From NCBI RefSeq assembly GCF_900112065.1, contig NZ_FOKE01000005.1, positions 310,001 to 374,000 of the forward strand: 64,000 nucleotides of DNA, in the 5' to 3' direction. The position numbers and the translations under genes were made by a program. The notes below the pieces were generated by a model. It was not told the origin of the DNA. It worked only from the letters and a program-made list of their open reading frames with translations, and did not search any database. The stretch is from Cohnella sp. OV330 (GTDB lineage: Bacteria > Bacillota > Bacilli > Paenibacillales > Paenibacillaceae). Below are positions 25,417-34,689 of the stretch, piece after piece (the first letter of the stretch is position 1; each line of letters begins with the position of its first letter).

Positions 25417-27978
25417 ATGACCGATGATTACGACCACGACTTCCAAAGCGAACTGAACCGCTCGCTGCTGACCGAAGGCGACTTTACGGAGGAGCCGATC
25501 GACCTGACCAACTGCGAAAAAGAACCGATTCACATTCCAGGCATGATTCAGCCTCACGGCGCGCTGCTCGCAGCCGCGAACGACGAGGCGCGTACGGTCG
25601 TGCAGTGCAGCCGCAATACCGACCTGCTGCTTGGCGCGACTGCGGAGTCGCTGCTCGGACAGCCGCTGTCCGCCGTTATCGGCGAACGGGCGCTCGCGTT
25701 TATCGAGGAGTCGCTTGCCCGTCCGGCCGCCGGAGACATGCAGCATTTTCTGGAGATGAAGATCGATCTGCCGGGCGGACCGGCGGAGTTCTTCGCGATC
25801 TTCCATGTGAGCGACGACCTCTTGATCGTCGAGCTCGAGCGCCCCGCGGACGGCGATGCGCCAGCCGTGGACGACTTCGAATGGGTGCAGGCGTTTTTCA
25901 CGCGCATCAAGCGCACGCATAGCCGGGCTGGAGCCAGCCAGGTAGCCGCGGAGCTCGTCAAGGACATCCTCGGCTACGATCGCGTGATGGTATACGAGTT
26001 CGACGCGGACTGGAACGGCAAAGTCATTGCCGAAGCGAAAAACAGCGCGATGGAACCCTTCCTCGGGCATCACTACCCCGCTTCCGACATTCCGAAGCAA
26101 GCCAGAGCGCTCTACTTGCGCAATTGGGTACGTACGATCGTCGATATGGACTACGAGCCCGTGCCGGTCGTCCCGGCTTTTCAACCCTCCGGCAAGCCGT
26201 TGAACCTGAGCCTCTCCGTCCTGCGCAGCGTCTCCCCCATGCATATCGAGTATATGAGAAACATGGGCGTGGGCGCCACCATGACGATCTCGCTTATCCA
26301 CGGGGGCGAGCTTTGGGGCATGATTGCCTGCCACCACGATACGCCCAAATACGTGCCGCACCGGCAGCGCAATCTTTGCAATTTCCTCGGCTCGTTTTTC
26401 TCCAGCGAGCTTCACCAACGCCAGCGGTTGGACGACTATCAGGGCGAGCTTCGCCTCAAATCGCTGGCACAGCGCCTGGCTCGCGTATTCGGCGCGCCGG
26501 GCACGCCCGAACAGCTGAAGGAAAAGCTGCGAGCGGATGAAGACGCGCTCCTGTCCGTGATGAACGCCTCGGGCGCCGCCGTGCAGTTCAAGGGACGCCT
26601 CCTGCTGTTCGGCAGCACGCCGGGCGCCGCCGAGATCGTCAAGCTGGCGGTTTGGCTAAGTCAACAGGCTGAGGATTATGCATATCATACGAACCGGCTT
26701 GCCTCGGTTTACCCGCAGGCCGCCGCGTATCCGGACAAGGCGGCAGGCGTCGTGTTCCTCTCGCTTTCCTCGGATTATCGCGACCATATTCTGTGGTTCA
26801 GGCCCGAGGTCGTGCAGACGGTAACCTGGGCGGGCGATCCGGCCAAGGCCGTCGTACGGAGCGGCGAGGGCTACCGGATCTCTCCGCGCAAATCGTTCGC
26901 AGCGTGGCAGGAGGTCGTCACGAACACCTCGCTTCCCTGGGAGCCGAAGGAGCTTCATACGCTGTCCGACCTGAAGTCGATCGCGCTGAAGCAGACCGAA
27001 GAGGACCTGAGGCTGGCCGAGGAAAAGTCGATTTTGTACGCGCGCATGCTGAAGGAGAACGAGTCGCGCTACTTGCAGCTGATGGAGTATTCGGCCGTCG
27101 CTTTCGTCACGCTGACCGAAGGCCGGATCGTATTCGCGAACCTCGAGGCCGCTCGCCTGCTGCGCGTCTCGCAAGCTGCCGATCTGATCGGCCGCGAGCT
27201 CGCCGACTGGATCGATCCGTCGTCCGAGACCGAGCTTGCCGATATGCTGAGCCGCATCGTGGCGGCCGCGACGCAGCTCCGGTCTTGCCGGCTCCGGATG
27301 ATGTCCGATTCCGATGCGAAGGACGCGCCTGTCGAGCTGGAAATGACGCTTGCCCATGTCGTCTACGGCGGCAAACCGTCGATCATGGCGATCGCCCGGG
27401 AAGCGGTAGCGGATGCCGGCGAGGAAAATCTGTTCACGGAAGTGACGCGGGAGCTGTCACGCTATATTCATACGGACAGCCTGACCGAGCTGCCGAACAG
27501 GCGCTGCTTCGATGAAAATCTGACCAAAGATTGGCTGCAATGCGCGGATAACGACAAGGCGATGGCCATCGTCATGCTGGATCTCGATAATTTCCGGTCG
27601 TACAACGCCATGTTCGGCTATCAAGGCGCCGACAATTGCTTGCGTTGGGTCGCCGAATCGCTGAGCGCGGTCGGGAATCTGCGACAAGCTGTCATTTCCC
27701 GGTACGGCGGCGCTTCGTTCGTGCTGACGATGGCGGAAGAGCCTACGTCCGAAGGCCTCGCTCGCGTCGACAGACTGGCCGACCAGCTCCGGCAGACGGT
27801 CATCTCGTTGCAAATCCCGCATCCGCAGCCGGGCGTCGGCGAATATCTGACGGCAAGCGTAGGCGTCGCCGTGGAGACCGACGTTCGCGAAGGGAACCCT
27901 TCGGACCTGGTCGCCCGCGCCGAGAAGGCGCTCGCGATCGCCAAAGCCGAAGGGAAAAACCGCGTCTTCGCATTGTGA
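25417..27978 (+). CDS. bphP: Bacteriophytochrome photoreceptor with PAS and degenerate GGDEF output
   Basis: 853 residues from ATG 25417. The PAS-2/GAF/PHY photosensory core spans about 25-500: biliverdin-attachment Cys33 (LTNCEKEPIHIPGMIQPHG), the DIP motif with Asp224 (YPASDIPKQARALYLRNW), RSVSPMHIEYMRNMGVGA, and the PHY tongue PRKSFAAW. A PAS domain follows (about 560-670), then a GGDEF-type domain (about 695-850). Its signature is GGASF (764-768), so the metal-binding acidic residue is replaced by Ala766; cyclase activity is doubtful. No histidine kinase or EAL domain. Co-transcribed with heme oxygenase, so the holoprotein can be assembled from heme. Confidence 0.95.
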   Translation: MTDDYDHDFQSELNRSLLTEGDFTEEPIDLTNCEKEPIHIPGMIQPHGALLAAANDEARTVVQCSRNTDLLLGATAESLLGQPLSAVIGERALAFIEESLARPAAGDMQHFLEMKIDLPGGPAEFFAIFHVSDDLLIVELERPADGDAPAVDDFEWVQAFFTRIKRTHSRAGASQVAAELVKDILGYDRVMVYEFDADWNGKVIAEAKNSAMEPFLGHHYPASDIPKQARALYLRNWVRTIVDMDYEPVPVVPAFQPSGKPLNLSLSVLRSVSPMHIEYMRNMGVGATMTISLIHGGELWGMIACHHDTPKYVPHRQRNLCNFLGSFFSSELHQRQRLDDYQGELRLKSLAQRLARVFGAPGTPEQLKEKLRADEDALLSVMNASGAAVQFKGRLLLFGSTPGAAEIVKLAVWLSQQAEDYAYHTNRLASVYPQAAAYPDKAAGVVFLSLSSDYRDHILWFRPEVVQTVTWAGDPAKAVVRSGEGYRISPRKSFAAWQEVVTNTSLPWEPKELHTLSDLKSIALKQTEEDLRLAEEKSILYARMLKENESRYLQLMEYSAVAFVTLTEGRIVFANLEAARLLRVSQAADLIGRELADWIDPSSETELADMLSRIVAAATQLRSCRLRMMSDSDAKDAPVELEMTLAHVVYGGKPSIMAIAREAVADAGEENLFTEVTRELSRYIHTDSLTELPNRRCFDENLTKDWLQCADNDKAMAIVMLDLDNFRSYNAMFGYQGADNCLRWVAESLSAVGNLRQAVISRYGGASFVLTMAEEPTSEGLARVDRLADQLRQTVISLQIPHPQPGVGEYLTASVGVAVETDVREGNPSDLVARAEKALAIAKAEGKNRVFAL

Positions 27979-28037
27979 ACAAGAACGCGACAATCCCGGC
28001 TAACGATCAAGGCGCATGGACCGATCCGCGGGGAATC

Positions 28038-28088
28038 AAGGCGCGAAGCCGGATCTGCTAACGATTAAGGCGCGAAGCCGGATCTGCT
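28038..28088. repeat. Short tandem duplication at the 3' end of the radical SAM gene
   Basis: AAGGCGCGAAGCCGGATCTG plus two bases occurs at 28038-28059 and 28067-28088 (29-bp period), with a degenerate third copy near 28005. The right copy encodes the last residues of the radical SAM protein (SRSGFAP); the left copy lies beyond its stop. Confidence 0.85.
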
Positions 28089-28886
28089 GATCTTCAGCTC
28101 GTCTTCGCGATAGCACGCTCGAAGCCGTTCGTACACGGTTCGCCACGCATGCGGCGAATGCCACTCGGTCATGCCGAGCTGCGCGTACAGCGGCTCGAGC
28201 CCGAGTCTTCTCGTTCGGCGTCCGCCGCTGCCGTCTCCCATCTCGAAGTCGTCGACGACGACGCGGTCCGTCACCGGCCGCAGCAGAGCCGGCAAGCGCT
28301 CGCTGCTGGGCAGCACGGGCGCGACGGCCGCCTGGACGGGCACGCCGGCTTCCTTGAGCCGGGCGAGCGCCTTGAGCCGCGCGGCGATCGGCGGCGCGGC
28401 CGGGGAGAAGACGCGGCGAACCTCCTCCAGGTCGGTCTCGATCGTCATGCTCACCCGGACGCGAGGGCCCATTTGCAGCAGCAGGTCGATATCGCGCGTG
28501 ACCAGCGGGCTTCGCGTCTGCACGAACAGGAAGTCCGGCGGCGCATCCGCCATTGCTTCGAGCAGCGAACGCGTGACTCGTTCCCGATGCTCCGCGGGCT
28601 GGTACGGATCCGTGCTGGAAGACATAAAGATTCGCACCGGCCCTTTGGCTGCAGCACGGACGAGTTCCCGTCGCAGCAGCTCGCCCGCTCCCTGCTTGAC
28701 ATCCACCCACGCTCCCCAGGCTTCTTCGCGAAACGCGGCCACCGGCATGCCCCTCACGTAGCAATAAGAGCAGCCAAAAGCGCAGCCGCCATACGGATTC
28801 AACGTATGCGTATAATCTTCAAGAAAGCCCAACGCTCGGTTAAGCAGCGACTTGGGCTTTTTGTACTGCAAGTTGGGCGGACTCAC
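28065..28886 (-). CDS. Radical SAM protein, SplB/PA0069-like subfamily
   Basis: 273 residues from a GTG at 28886, with GCGAGGTGA upstream; an open extension to 29051 runs into the repeat array and is rejected. The 4Fe-4S/SAM motif is CAFGCSYCYV (CxxxCxxC). SSSTDPYQPAEHRERVTRSL and VQTRSPLVTRDIDLL match the spore-photoproduct-lyase-related group often annotated as DNA repair photolyase-like. The substrate is unknown. Its tail is part of a tandem duplication. Confidence 0.85.
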   Translation of the reverse strand: MSPPNLQYKKPKSLLNRALGFLEDYTHTLNPYGGCAFGCSYCYVRGMPVAAFREEAWGAWVDVKQGAGELLRRELVRAAAKGPVRIFMSSSTDPYQPAEHRERVTRSLLEAMADAPPDFLFVQTRSPLVTRDIDLLLQMGPRVRVSMTIETDLEEVRRVFSPAAPPIAARLKALARLKEAGVPVQAAVAPVLPSSERLPALLRPVTDRVVVDDFEMGDGSGGRRTRRLGLEPLYAQLGMTEWHSPHAWRTVYERLRACYREDELKISRSGFAP

Positions 28887-28960
28887 GACAGGCGTCACCT
28901 CGCTGGAAAGGATGTAAAAAGCGTTTGCCCTGGCTGGACGGAGGCAATTGGTGCGGCGGC

Positions 28961-29277
28961 CCAAGGATGCGCGCATTTGGGCGCTATCCGCCGCTCGTGG
29001 GCCTGCACCCGGCCGACGATGCACTCTTTTCGGAGCTATCTCGCCGCTCACGGCCAGTCTATGGCCGGCGATACGCGCATTTGGGCGCTATCCGCCGCTC
29101 GCGGGCCTGCACCCGGCCGACGATGCGCTCTTTTCGGCCCTATCTCGCCGCTCACGGCCAGTCTATGGCCGGCGATACGCGCATTTGGGCGCTATCCGCC
29201 GCTCGCGGGCCTGCACCCGGCCGACGATGCGCTCTTTTCGGCGCTATCTCGCCGCTCACGGCCAGTCTATGGTCGGC
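28961..29277. repeat. Tandem repeat array 3: three units of 104 bp, each two diverged half-units of about 52 bp
   Basis: GCGCATTTGGGCGC recurs at 28971, 29075 and 29179, an exact 104-bp period. Each unit contains two related halves (GGCGCTATCCGCCGCTCGCG and GGCGCTATCTCGCCGCTCAC). A hairpin CGGCC-AGTCTAT-GGCCG occurs per unit (29051-29067). It fills the divergent gap between the radical SAM and alkA genes (28887-29360), which shows little else apart from the alkA RBS and a possible TACAAT -10 at 29335-29340. Confidence 0.9.
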
Positions 29278-29360
29278 ACTTTCACTCTAGTATAAAGGCA
29301 AGTTAACGAAATCCCGAAATCCCCGGCTTTGCGTTACAATGGCAACGGAGGAGGATGAAC

Positions 29361-30260
29361 ATGCCATTCGAACCGACGTTAACGCTCTCCGTTCCGGAGG
29401 ATTATCGCTTTTCGTCCAATCTGGGTTATCTGGCGCGCTCGCCCAAAGAGTGCCTTCACCGCATCCGGGACGGCCGCCTTTACAAGGCGCTCCCGCTGGA
29501 AGGCACGCCGATCGTCGAGATCGGTGCCGATCGCGACCGCGGGCTGACCGTCGCCTTCGCGAGCGATCGGGGCGTTCCGAGCGAGGACGCCCGTGAGGCA
29601 GCGATCTCCTATATCCGCGAATGGCTCGATCTGGACACGGATCTCGAGCCTTTCTACCTTCTGGCTGCCGACGATCCGCTCCTGGCTGCCGCCGCTTCCG
29701 CGCATCGAGGCTTGCGCCTGGTCGGCATTCCCGATCTGTTCGAGGCGATGGCGTGGGGCATCCTCGGACAGCAGATCAACCTGGCCTTCGCTTACACGCT
29801 GAAGGCGCGTCTCGTTGAAGCGTACGGCGGCCAAATCGCCTACGACGGCGACGCTTATTGGACGTTTCCCGAGCCTCGCGTCATCGCCGGCTTGGAAGTC
29901 AAGGACCTGCTGCCGCTGAAGCTGACGGTCAAAAAATGCGAGTATCTGATTCATGTCGCGGAGCTGATCGCCGCCGGAGCGGTATCCAAAGGGATGCTGA
30001 AGGAGCTGGGGTACGGAGAGGCGGAAAAAGCGCTCGTCCGCATTCGCGGCATCGGTCCTTGGACCGCGAATTACGTGCTGATGCGCTGTCTGCGGATGAA
30101 GGACGCTTTTCCGATCGACGACGTCGGCCTGCATCATGCGATTCGTCATGCGACGGGCAGCGACGCCAAGCCGTCCCGCGAGGAGATCATGCGGCTGTCC
30201 GCCGGCTGGCGCGGCTGGGAGTCGTACGCGACGTTTTACCTGTGGCGATTGCTCTACTGA
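29361..30260 (+). CDS. alkA: DNA-3-methyladenine glycosylase II (AlkA-like)
   Basis: 299 residues from ATG 29361, chosen over ATG 29355 because GGAGG abuts the latter. It removes alkylated bases. The HhH-GPD domain shows AMAWGILGQQINLAFAYTLK, the hairpin LVRIRGIGPWTANYVLMRCL and the catalytic aspartate in FPIDDVGLHHAI. The N-terminal AlkA-type domain is present (about 1-115). It is convergent with the ogt-adaA operon, forming an alkylation-repair locus. Confidence 0.93.
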   Translation: MPFEPTLTLSVPEDYRFSSNLGYLARSPKECLHRIRDGRLYKALPLEGTPIVEIGADRDRGLTVAFASDRGVPSEDAREAAISYIREWLDLDTDLEPFYLLAADDPLLAAAASAHRGLRLVGIPDLFEAMAWGILGQQINLAFAYTLKARLVEAYGGQIAYDGDAYWTFPEPRVIAGLEVKDLLPLKLTVKKCEYLIHVAELIAAGAVSKGMLKELGYGEAEKALVRIRGIGPWTANYVLMRCLRMKDAFPIDDVGLHHAIRHATGSDAKPSREEIMRLSAGWRGWESYATFYLWRLLY

Positions 30261-30302
30261 ATGCAAGATGGGGCCGATAGCCGACAGCCACCCGCCGCAA
30301 CG

Positions 30303-30830
30303 TTAAGCCCGACCGCCCCGCTCTAACTCGAGCAGCTTCGTCTTCATGCCGAGCCCGCCGCGATAGCCGGTCATGGCCCCGCTCTTGCCTACGACGCGGT
30401 GACAGGGTACGCATACGAGCACCGGATTGGCCCCGATCGCCGCGCCGACCGCTCGCATCGCGGAAGGCTTGTCGACGAGGGCTGCGATCTCGCTGTACGA
30501 ACGCGTCTCGCCGTAGGGGATGGCGAGCAGCGCTTGCCATACGGCCTGCTGGAACGCGGTCCCTCTTGCATCGACGGGCGCTTCGAACGTACGCCGGTCG
30601 CCGTCCCAGTATTCGGTCAGCTCGCGCACGTACGGCGCCAGTCCCGCGTCGTCCCGGACGAGCTCCGCTCCCCGCATCCGGGCTTGCGTCCAAGCCTCGA
30701 GCTGCTCGAACGGCATGTCCGGCGAACCGATATAGCAAAGTCCTCGATCCGTCGCCGCCGCATGCAGCCGCCACTCTCCGTACTCGATTCGCGTCCAACG
30801 GACGACTTGACCCTTTTGCGAATCCGTCAT
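30303..30830 (-). CDS. ogt: Methylated-DNA-protein-cysteine methyltransferase
   Basis: 175 residues from ATG 30830. It transfers methyl groups from O6-methylguanine to its own cysteine. The active site is VLVCVPCHRVVG with C143; the helix-turn-helix region is YGETRSYSEIAALVDKPSAM with the arginine finger following (RAVGAAIGANP). It overlaps the adaA stop by four bases (ATGA), giving tight coupling as in the Bacillus adaA-adaB operon. Confidence 0.94.
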   Translation of the reverse strand: MTDSQKGQVVRWTRIEYGEWRLHAAATDRGLCYIGSPDMPFEQLEAWTQARMRGAELVRDDAGLAPYVRELTEYWDGDRRTFEAPVDARGTAFQQAVWQALLAIPYGETRSYSEIAALVDKPSAMRAVGAAIGANPVLVCVPCHRVVGKSGAMTGYRGGLGMKTKLLELERGGRA

Positions 30831-31435
30831 TCCGATACCTCCTCGTAAGCCGGCCTGCGTCCCAGCCTTCTGAACTCGCTGGGCGTCGTGCCGGTTCTCT
30901 GCTTGAATACGGTAATAAAATAAGGAACGCTGCCGAAACCCACGGCATCGGCGATCTCGGCCATCGGCATGCTCGTCGTCTCGAGCAGCTCGGTCGCCCG
31001 CGCGATACGGGTGCGCTGTACGTACTCGACCGGGGTGACGCCCGCGATCCGTTTGAAAATACGATGTAAATGATAAGGGCTGCCCCGGTACAGCTCCGCG
31101 AGGCGGTCCAAGGTGATCGGCTCGTAATAACAGCGATCGATGAATGCGGTCATTTGACCGACCCACTCCGCGTCCGGCAGCTTCCGGTCGGTCGGCCTGC
31201 ACCGCTTGCACGGACGGTACCCGGCACCAAGCGCCGGCTCCGAATCCGCGAAGATCCGTACGTTTTCCCGCTTCGGCGCCCTGGATCTGCACGAGGGACG
31301 GCAAAAGATGCCGGTCGTCATGACCGCGTACCGAAACCGGTCGTTGTAAGCCGCGTCATTGCCGACGATCGCCGTCCATTGTTCCTCGTCCGGCGCATCT
31401 CCCGCATACGTTCTATTCCTATTGTCGACGCCCAT
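30827..31435 (-). CDS. adaA: AdaA-type methyl-responsive transcriptional activator
   Basis: 202 residues from ATG 31435, eight bases after GGAGGTG (ATG 31441 is too close). The N-terminal zinc domain has the four cysteines C45, C49 (GIFCRPSCRSR), C76 and C79 (RPCKRC). C45 corresponds to the methylphosphotriester acceptor of Ada. The AraC-type DNA-binding domain follows (ITLDRLAELYRGSPYHLHRI, MPMAEIADAVGFGSVPYFIT). It should activate this operon, and perhaps alkA, on DNA methylation. Confidence 0.93.
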   Translation of the reverse strand: MGVDNRNRTYAGDAPDEEQWTAIVGNDAAYNDRFRYAVMTTGIFCRPSCRSRAPKRENVRIFADSEPALGAGYRPCKRCRPTDRKLPDAEWVGQMTAFIDRCYYEPITLDRLAELYRGSPYHLHRIFKRIAGVTPVEYVQRTRIARATELLETTSMPMAEIADAVGFGSVPYFITVFKQRTGTTPSEFRRLGRRPAYEEVSE

Positions 31436-31544
31436 CTGCATCACCTCCCCCCAAGTATACCCGCAATCCCGAGCACTCGTAAGGCTTCCGGAGTACAATC
31501 GCAAGATATCGAAATCGATAACTGAGATTCCGAAAAAGATCCGA

Positions 31545-31588
31545 TTGACTCGGATGCCCGCCGGTGGCATAATGTACGCGTGTACATT
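31545..31588 (+). promoter_or_regulatory. Promoter with overlapping palindromic operator for the second LacI operon
   Basis: TTGACT (31545-31550), 17-base spacer, CATAAT (31568-31573). An inverted repeat AATGTAC (31571-31577) / GTACATT (31582-31588) overlaps the -10 and start site, an ideal repressor position for the LacI protein encoded 57 bases downstream. Confidence 0.75.
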
Positions 31589-31644
31589 GTTGGATTTGAG
31601 GAAAGAAATAACGCGCGAACGCGTCGGGAAAGGAGTCGCAACGC

Positions 31645-32718
31645 ATGGCTACGCGCAGGGAAGTCGCCGAATTGGCCGGCGTGTCCGAGGCGACGGTGTC
31701 CCGCGTGATGAACGGCGTCGGACCGATCAAAGAAGAGACGCGGCGCAAGGTGGCCGCTGCCGCTGCCGAGCTCGGCTACCAATTGAACGCCCTCGCCTCC
31801 GGCTTCGCCAAAGGAAGAAGCGGCAACATCGGCGTCGTCCTGCCGCACGTGCCGAAGGTCAGGCTGTTTTCCACCTATTACTTTTCCGAGATTCTGAGCG
31901 GCATCGGGGACGTCCTGCATCAGGCCGGTTACGGTCTCCTGCTTCTCTATCGCAATCCGCAAGCGCGGTACGACTACGTGTCGCTGTACCGGACGCGCAG
32001 GGTCGACGCCTGCCTGATCCTCGGGGCAAGCGATCTGCCCGAGGAGGCGGCTTCCGTCTTTGCCCTCGCCGACGAAGGATTGCCCTGCTGCGTCGTCGAC
32101 CAGCGCTATGCGCGGGCGGGACTGCCTTGCGTGGGCGCCGATCACCGGGCGGGCGCTTATGCGGCGACACGGTATATGCTGGACGCCGGCCATCGCCGCA
32201 TCGGCTTTTTGAACGGCTCGCCGCATTACTCCAACAGCGCGGACCGCTACGAGGGATACCGGCAAGCGCTCGCCGAGTCCGGCCAGTCTCCCGATCCGGC
32301 GATTCAGTTCGAAGGCAACTACAGCCGCAAGAGCGGTCAAGAAGCCGCCGGCGCGATCTTCGATCGGCTCGCGGCGTTGGACGGCCTGCTGTGCGCGAAC
32401 GACCGGATGGCGATCGGCGCGATCCAGGGGCTGCGCGAACGCGGCGTCGCGGTGCCGGAGCGGCTGCCCGTCATCGGCTACGACAATTCCGACGCCTCCA
32501 GCCTGACCGATCCGCCGCTGACGACGGTAGAGGTGCCGTTTTACGAAATGGGACGGCTAGCCGCCGATTCGGTACTGGCGCGGCTGTCCGGCGAGAGCCG
32601 GGTCCTAAGCGGCATAGAAGTCGCGGAAGGCGCAGCGGTTTATCAAGCAAACGGTTCGAAGCCGGCCGCAGACGACGTACTGCTGCCCACGCAACTCATC
32701 ATCAGGCGCTCCTGCTGA
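31645..32718 (+). CDS. LacI-family transcriptional regulator
   Basis: 357 residues; GGAAAGGAG upstream. The helix-turn-helix is TRREVAELAGVSEATVSRVM, and the effector domain (about 60-330) carries the usual YMLDAGHRRIGFLNGSP and LDGLLCANDRMAIGAIQGL segments. It is the first gene of an operon with thuA and an oxidoreductase gene, and probably represses it through the palindrome at its own promoter. Confidence 0.93.
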   Translation: MATRREVAELAGVSEATVSRVMNGVGPIKEETRRKVAAAAAELGYQLNALASGFAKGRSGNIGVVLPHVPKVRLFSTYYFSEILSGIGDVLHQAGYGLLLLYRNPQARYDYVSLYRTRRVDACLILGASDLPEEAASVFALADEGLPCCVVDQRYARAGLPCVGADHRAGAYAATRYMLDAGHRRIGFLNGSPHYSNSADRYEGYRQALAESGQSPDPAIQFEGNYSRKSGQEAAGAIFDRLAALDGLLCANDRMAIGAIQGLRERGVAVPERLPVIGYDNSDASSLTDPPLTTVEVPFYEMGRLAADSVLARLSGESRVLSGIEVAEGAAVYQANGSKPAADDVLLPTQLIIRRSC

Positions 32719-32748
32719 AGGATCGCAATCGAAAGGACGGGATATGAA

Positions 32749-33474
32749 ATGACTAAAAAAGCGCTGATCGTATGGGGCGGCTGGGACGGCCATCAGCCCA
32801 AGGAGGTCGCGGAGCTGTTCCGCGCGACGCTCGCGGCCGAAGGCTTCGAGGTCGAGGTATCGGACACGCTCGAGGCGTTCGCCGACAAGGACAAGCTCAT
32901 GGGCCTCGACCTGATCGTCCCGGCTTGGACGATGGGCAAGATCGAGCAGGAATGGGTGAACAACGTTTCCGCAGCCGTACAAGCCGGTACCGGGCTCGCG
33001 GGCTGCCATGGCGGCATGTGCGACGCGTTCCGCGAGAACACCGACTGGCAGTTCATGACCGGCGGCCAATGGGTGGCGCATCCAGGGAACGACGGCACCG
33101 AGTATGTCGTTAACGTGAAGCACAGCTCGAGCCCCCTCGTCGCGGGCATGTCCGACTTTACCGTGAGCACCGAGCAATATTACCTGCATATCGATCCCGC
33201 GATCGAGGTGTTGGCGACGACCCGGTTCCCGATCGCCCCGGGACCGCATTCGCCCAACAAAGCCGTCGACATGCCGGTCGTATGGACGAAGCGCTGGGGT
33301 CGGGGGCGCGTGTACTACAATTCGCTGGGCCATCAGGCGAACATCGTCGCGCTGCCGGAAGTGTCCGAGCTGATGCGCCGAGGCTTCCTGTGGTGCGCGG
33401 AGGGCAAGGCCGCCGGCGCGGACGACTATGCCGCGAGCGGCGCGTATACGGGCATGCAGGACAACCAGCTTTAA
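32749..33474 (+). CDS. ThuA-domain protein (second copy)
   Basis: 241 residues. ThuA-fold features: [20 protein letters not shown] at the N-terminus, the [20 protein letters not shown] segment, and [20 protein letters not shown]. It differs clearly from the copy at 1066-1803 and belongs to the branch closer to classical ThuA. It lies 30 bases after the LacI gene and 32 before the oxidoreductase gene. Likely role: processing of a keto-disaccharide or glycoside with that dehydrogenase (inference from ThuAB). Confidence 0.9.
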   Translation: MTKKALIVWGGWDGHQPKEVAELFRATLAAEGFEVEVSDTLEAFADKDKLMGLDLIVPAWTMGKIEQEWVNNVSAAVQAGTGLAGCHGGMCDAFRENTDWQFMTGGQWVAHPGNDGTEYVVNVKHSSSPLVAGMSDFTVSTEQYYLHIDPAIEVLATTRFPIAPGPHSPNKAVDMPVVWTKRWGRGRVYYNSLGHQANIVALPEVSELMRRGFLWCAEGKAAGADDYAASGAYTGMQDNQL

Positions 33475-33506
33475 TTTGGAAAAAAGATCGGGAGGGGAAC
33501 GGTACG

Positions 33507-34613
33507 GTGGGGAACAAAGTAAAGGTCGGCATTATCGGTACTGGCAACATTAGCGGCATCTACCTGCAGAACGGCGGGCGCTTCGGCTCGATGGAGATCG
33601 TCGCCTGCGCGGATCTTGACGTCGCCAGAGCCAAAGCGAAGGCCGAAGAGCATGGCATTCGCGGCCTGTCCGTCGAGGAATTGCTCGCGGACCCGGATAT
33701 TCAAATGGTCATCAACCTGACGATTCCTCAAGCGCACGCGGCCGTGTGCCTGCAGGCGCTCCAGGCCGGCAAGCATGTCTACGTGGAAAAGCCCTTCGCG
33801 GTCAAACGCGAGGAAGCCCGCGAAGTCGTCGAGCTCGCCCGCCAAAAGGGGCTGCTCGTCGGCAGCGCGCCCGATACGTTCCTGGGGGGCGGCATCCAGA
33901 CGTGCGTCAAGCTGATCGAGGACGGCTGGATCGGCACGCCGATCGGCGCGACCGCATTCATGGTCGGCGGCGGGCATGAGAGCTGGCATCCGGATCCCGC
34001 GTTTTACTACAAGACGGGCGGCGGGCCGATGTTCGACATGGGTCCGTACTACCTGACCGCGCTTGTGGCGCTGCTTGGCCCGATCTCCGCCGTGTCAGGC
34101 GCAGCTCGCATCTCGTATCCCGAGCGGACGATCACGAGCAAGCCGAAGAGCGGCCAGAAGATCGAAGTCGAGGTGCCGACCCACGTCGCCGGCATCATGG
34201 AATTCGCGGCTGGCCCGATCGGCACCATTCTGACGAGCTTCGATGCCCCGGGCGGCGCGCAGCTGCCCTTCATCGAGATCTACGGCAGCGGCGGCACGCT
34301 GCAGGTGCCCGATCCGAACTCGTTCGGCGGTCCGATCCGGATTCGCCGCGCCGGATCCGGCGACTGGTCCGAGCTGCCGTTGACGCACGGCTATGCGAAC
34401 AACGCCCGCGGTCTCGGCGCCGCGGACATGGCGCAGGCGATTCTGACCGGCCGTCCGCATCGCGCGAACGGCGAGCTGGCCTATCACGTGCTCGAGGCCA
34501 TGCACGGCTTCCACGACGCGGCCGAGCAAGGCGTGCGCTACCGCATGCACAGCACGTGCGAGCGGCCGGCGCCGCTGCCGCTGGGTCTACGCGAGGGCGA
34601 GCTCGACGCCTAA
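33507..34613 (+). CDS. Gfo/Idh/MocA family oxidoreductase (ThuB-like partner)
   Basis: 368 residues from GTG 33507 with GGGAGGGG upstream; the frame is open further left but without family similarity. Rossmann motif [34 protein letters not shown] with the EKP motif; [20 protein letters not shown] at the catalytic region. Third Gfo/Idh/MocA gene of the window and last gene of the LacI-thuA operon, closed by a terminator. Confidence 0.92.
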   Translation: MGNKVKVGIIGTGNISGIYLQNGGRFGSMEIVACADLDVARAKAKAEEHGIRGLSVEELLADPDIQMVINLTIPQAHAAVCLQALQAGKHVYVEKPFAVKREEAREVVELARQKGLLVGSAPDTFLGGGIQTCVKLIEDGWIGTPIGATAFMVGGGHESWHPDPAFYYKTGGGPMFDMGPYYLTALVALLGPISAVSGAARISYPERTITSKPKSGQKIEVEVPTHVAGIMEFAAGPIGTILTSFDAPGGAQLPFIEIYGSGGTLQVPDPNSFGGPIRIRRAGSGDWSELPLTHGYANNARGLGAADMAQAILTGRPHRANGELAYHVLEAMHGFHDAAEQGVRYRMHSTCERPAPLPLGLREGELDA

Positions 34614-34626
34614 TTTGATATTAAAT

Positions 34627-34660
34627 AGCCCCGCTTCCGGTTGACGGAGGCGGGGCTGTA
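34627..34660 (+). terminator. Terminator of the LacI-thuA-Gfo operon
   Basis: A 13-bp stem (AGCCCCGCTTCCG / CGGAGGCGGGGCT, one G-U), followed by GTATTTG, 13 bases past the stop. Confidence 0.85.
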
Positions 34661-34689
34661 TTTGTTTGATGTTGGATACGCGGTGCCAT

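Noticed and set aside
28887..29051. N-terminal extension of the radical SAM protein
   Set aside because: It would be translated from the repeat array; the GTG at 28886 has a good RBS and fits the family length.
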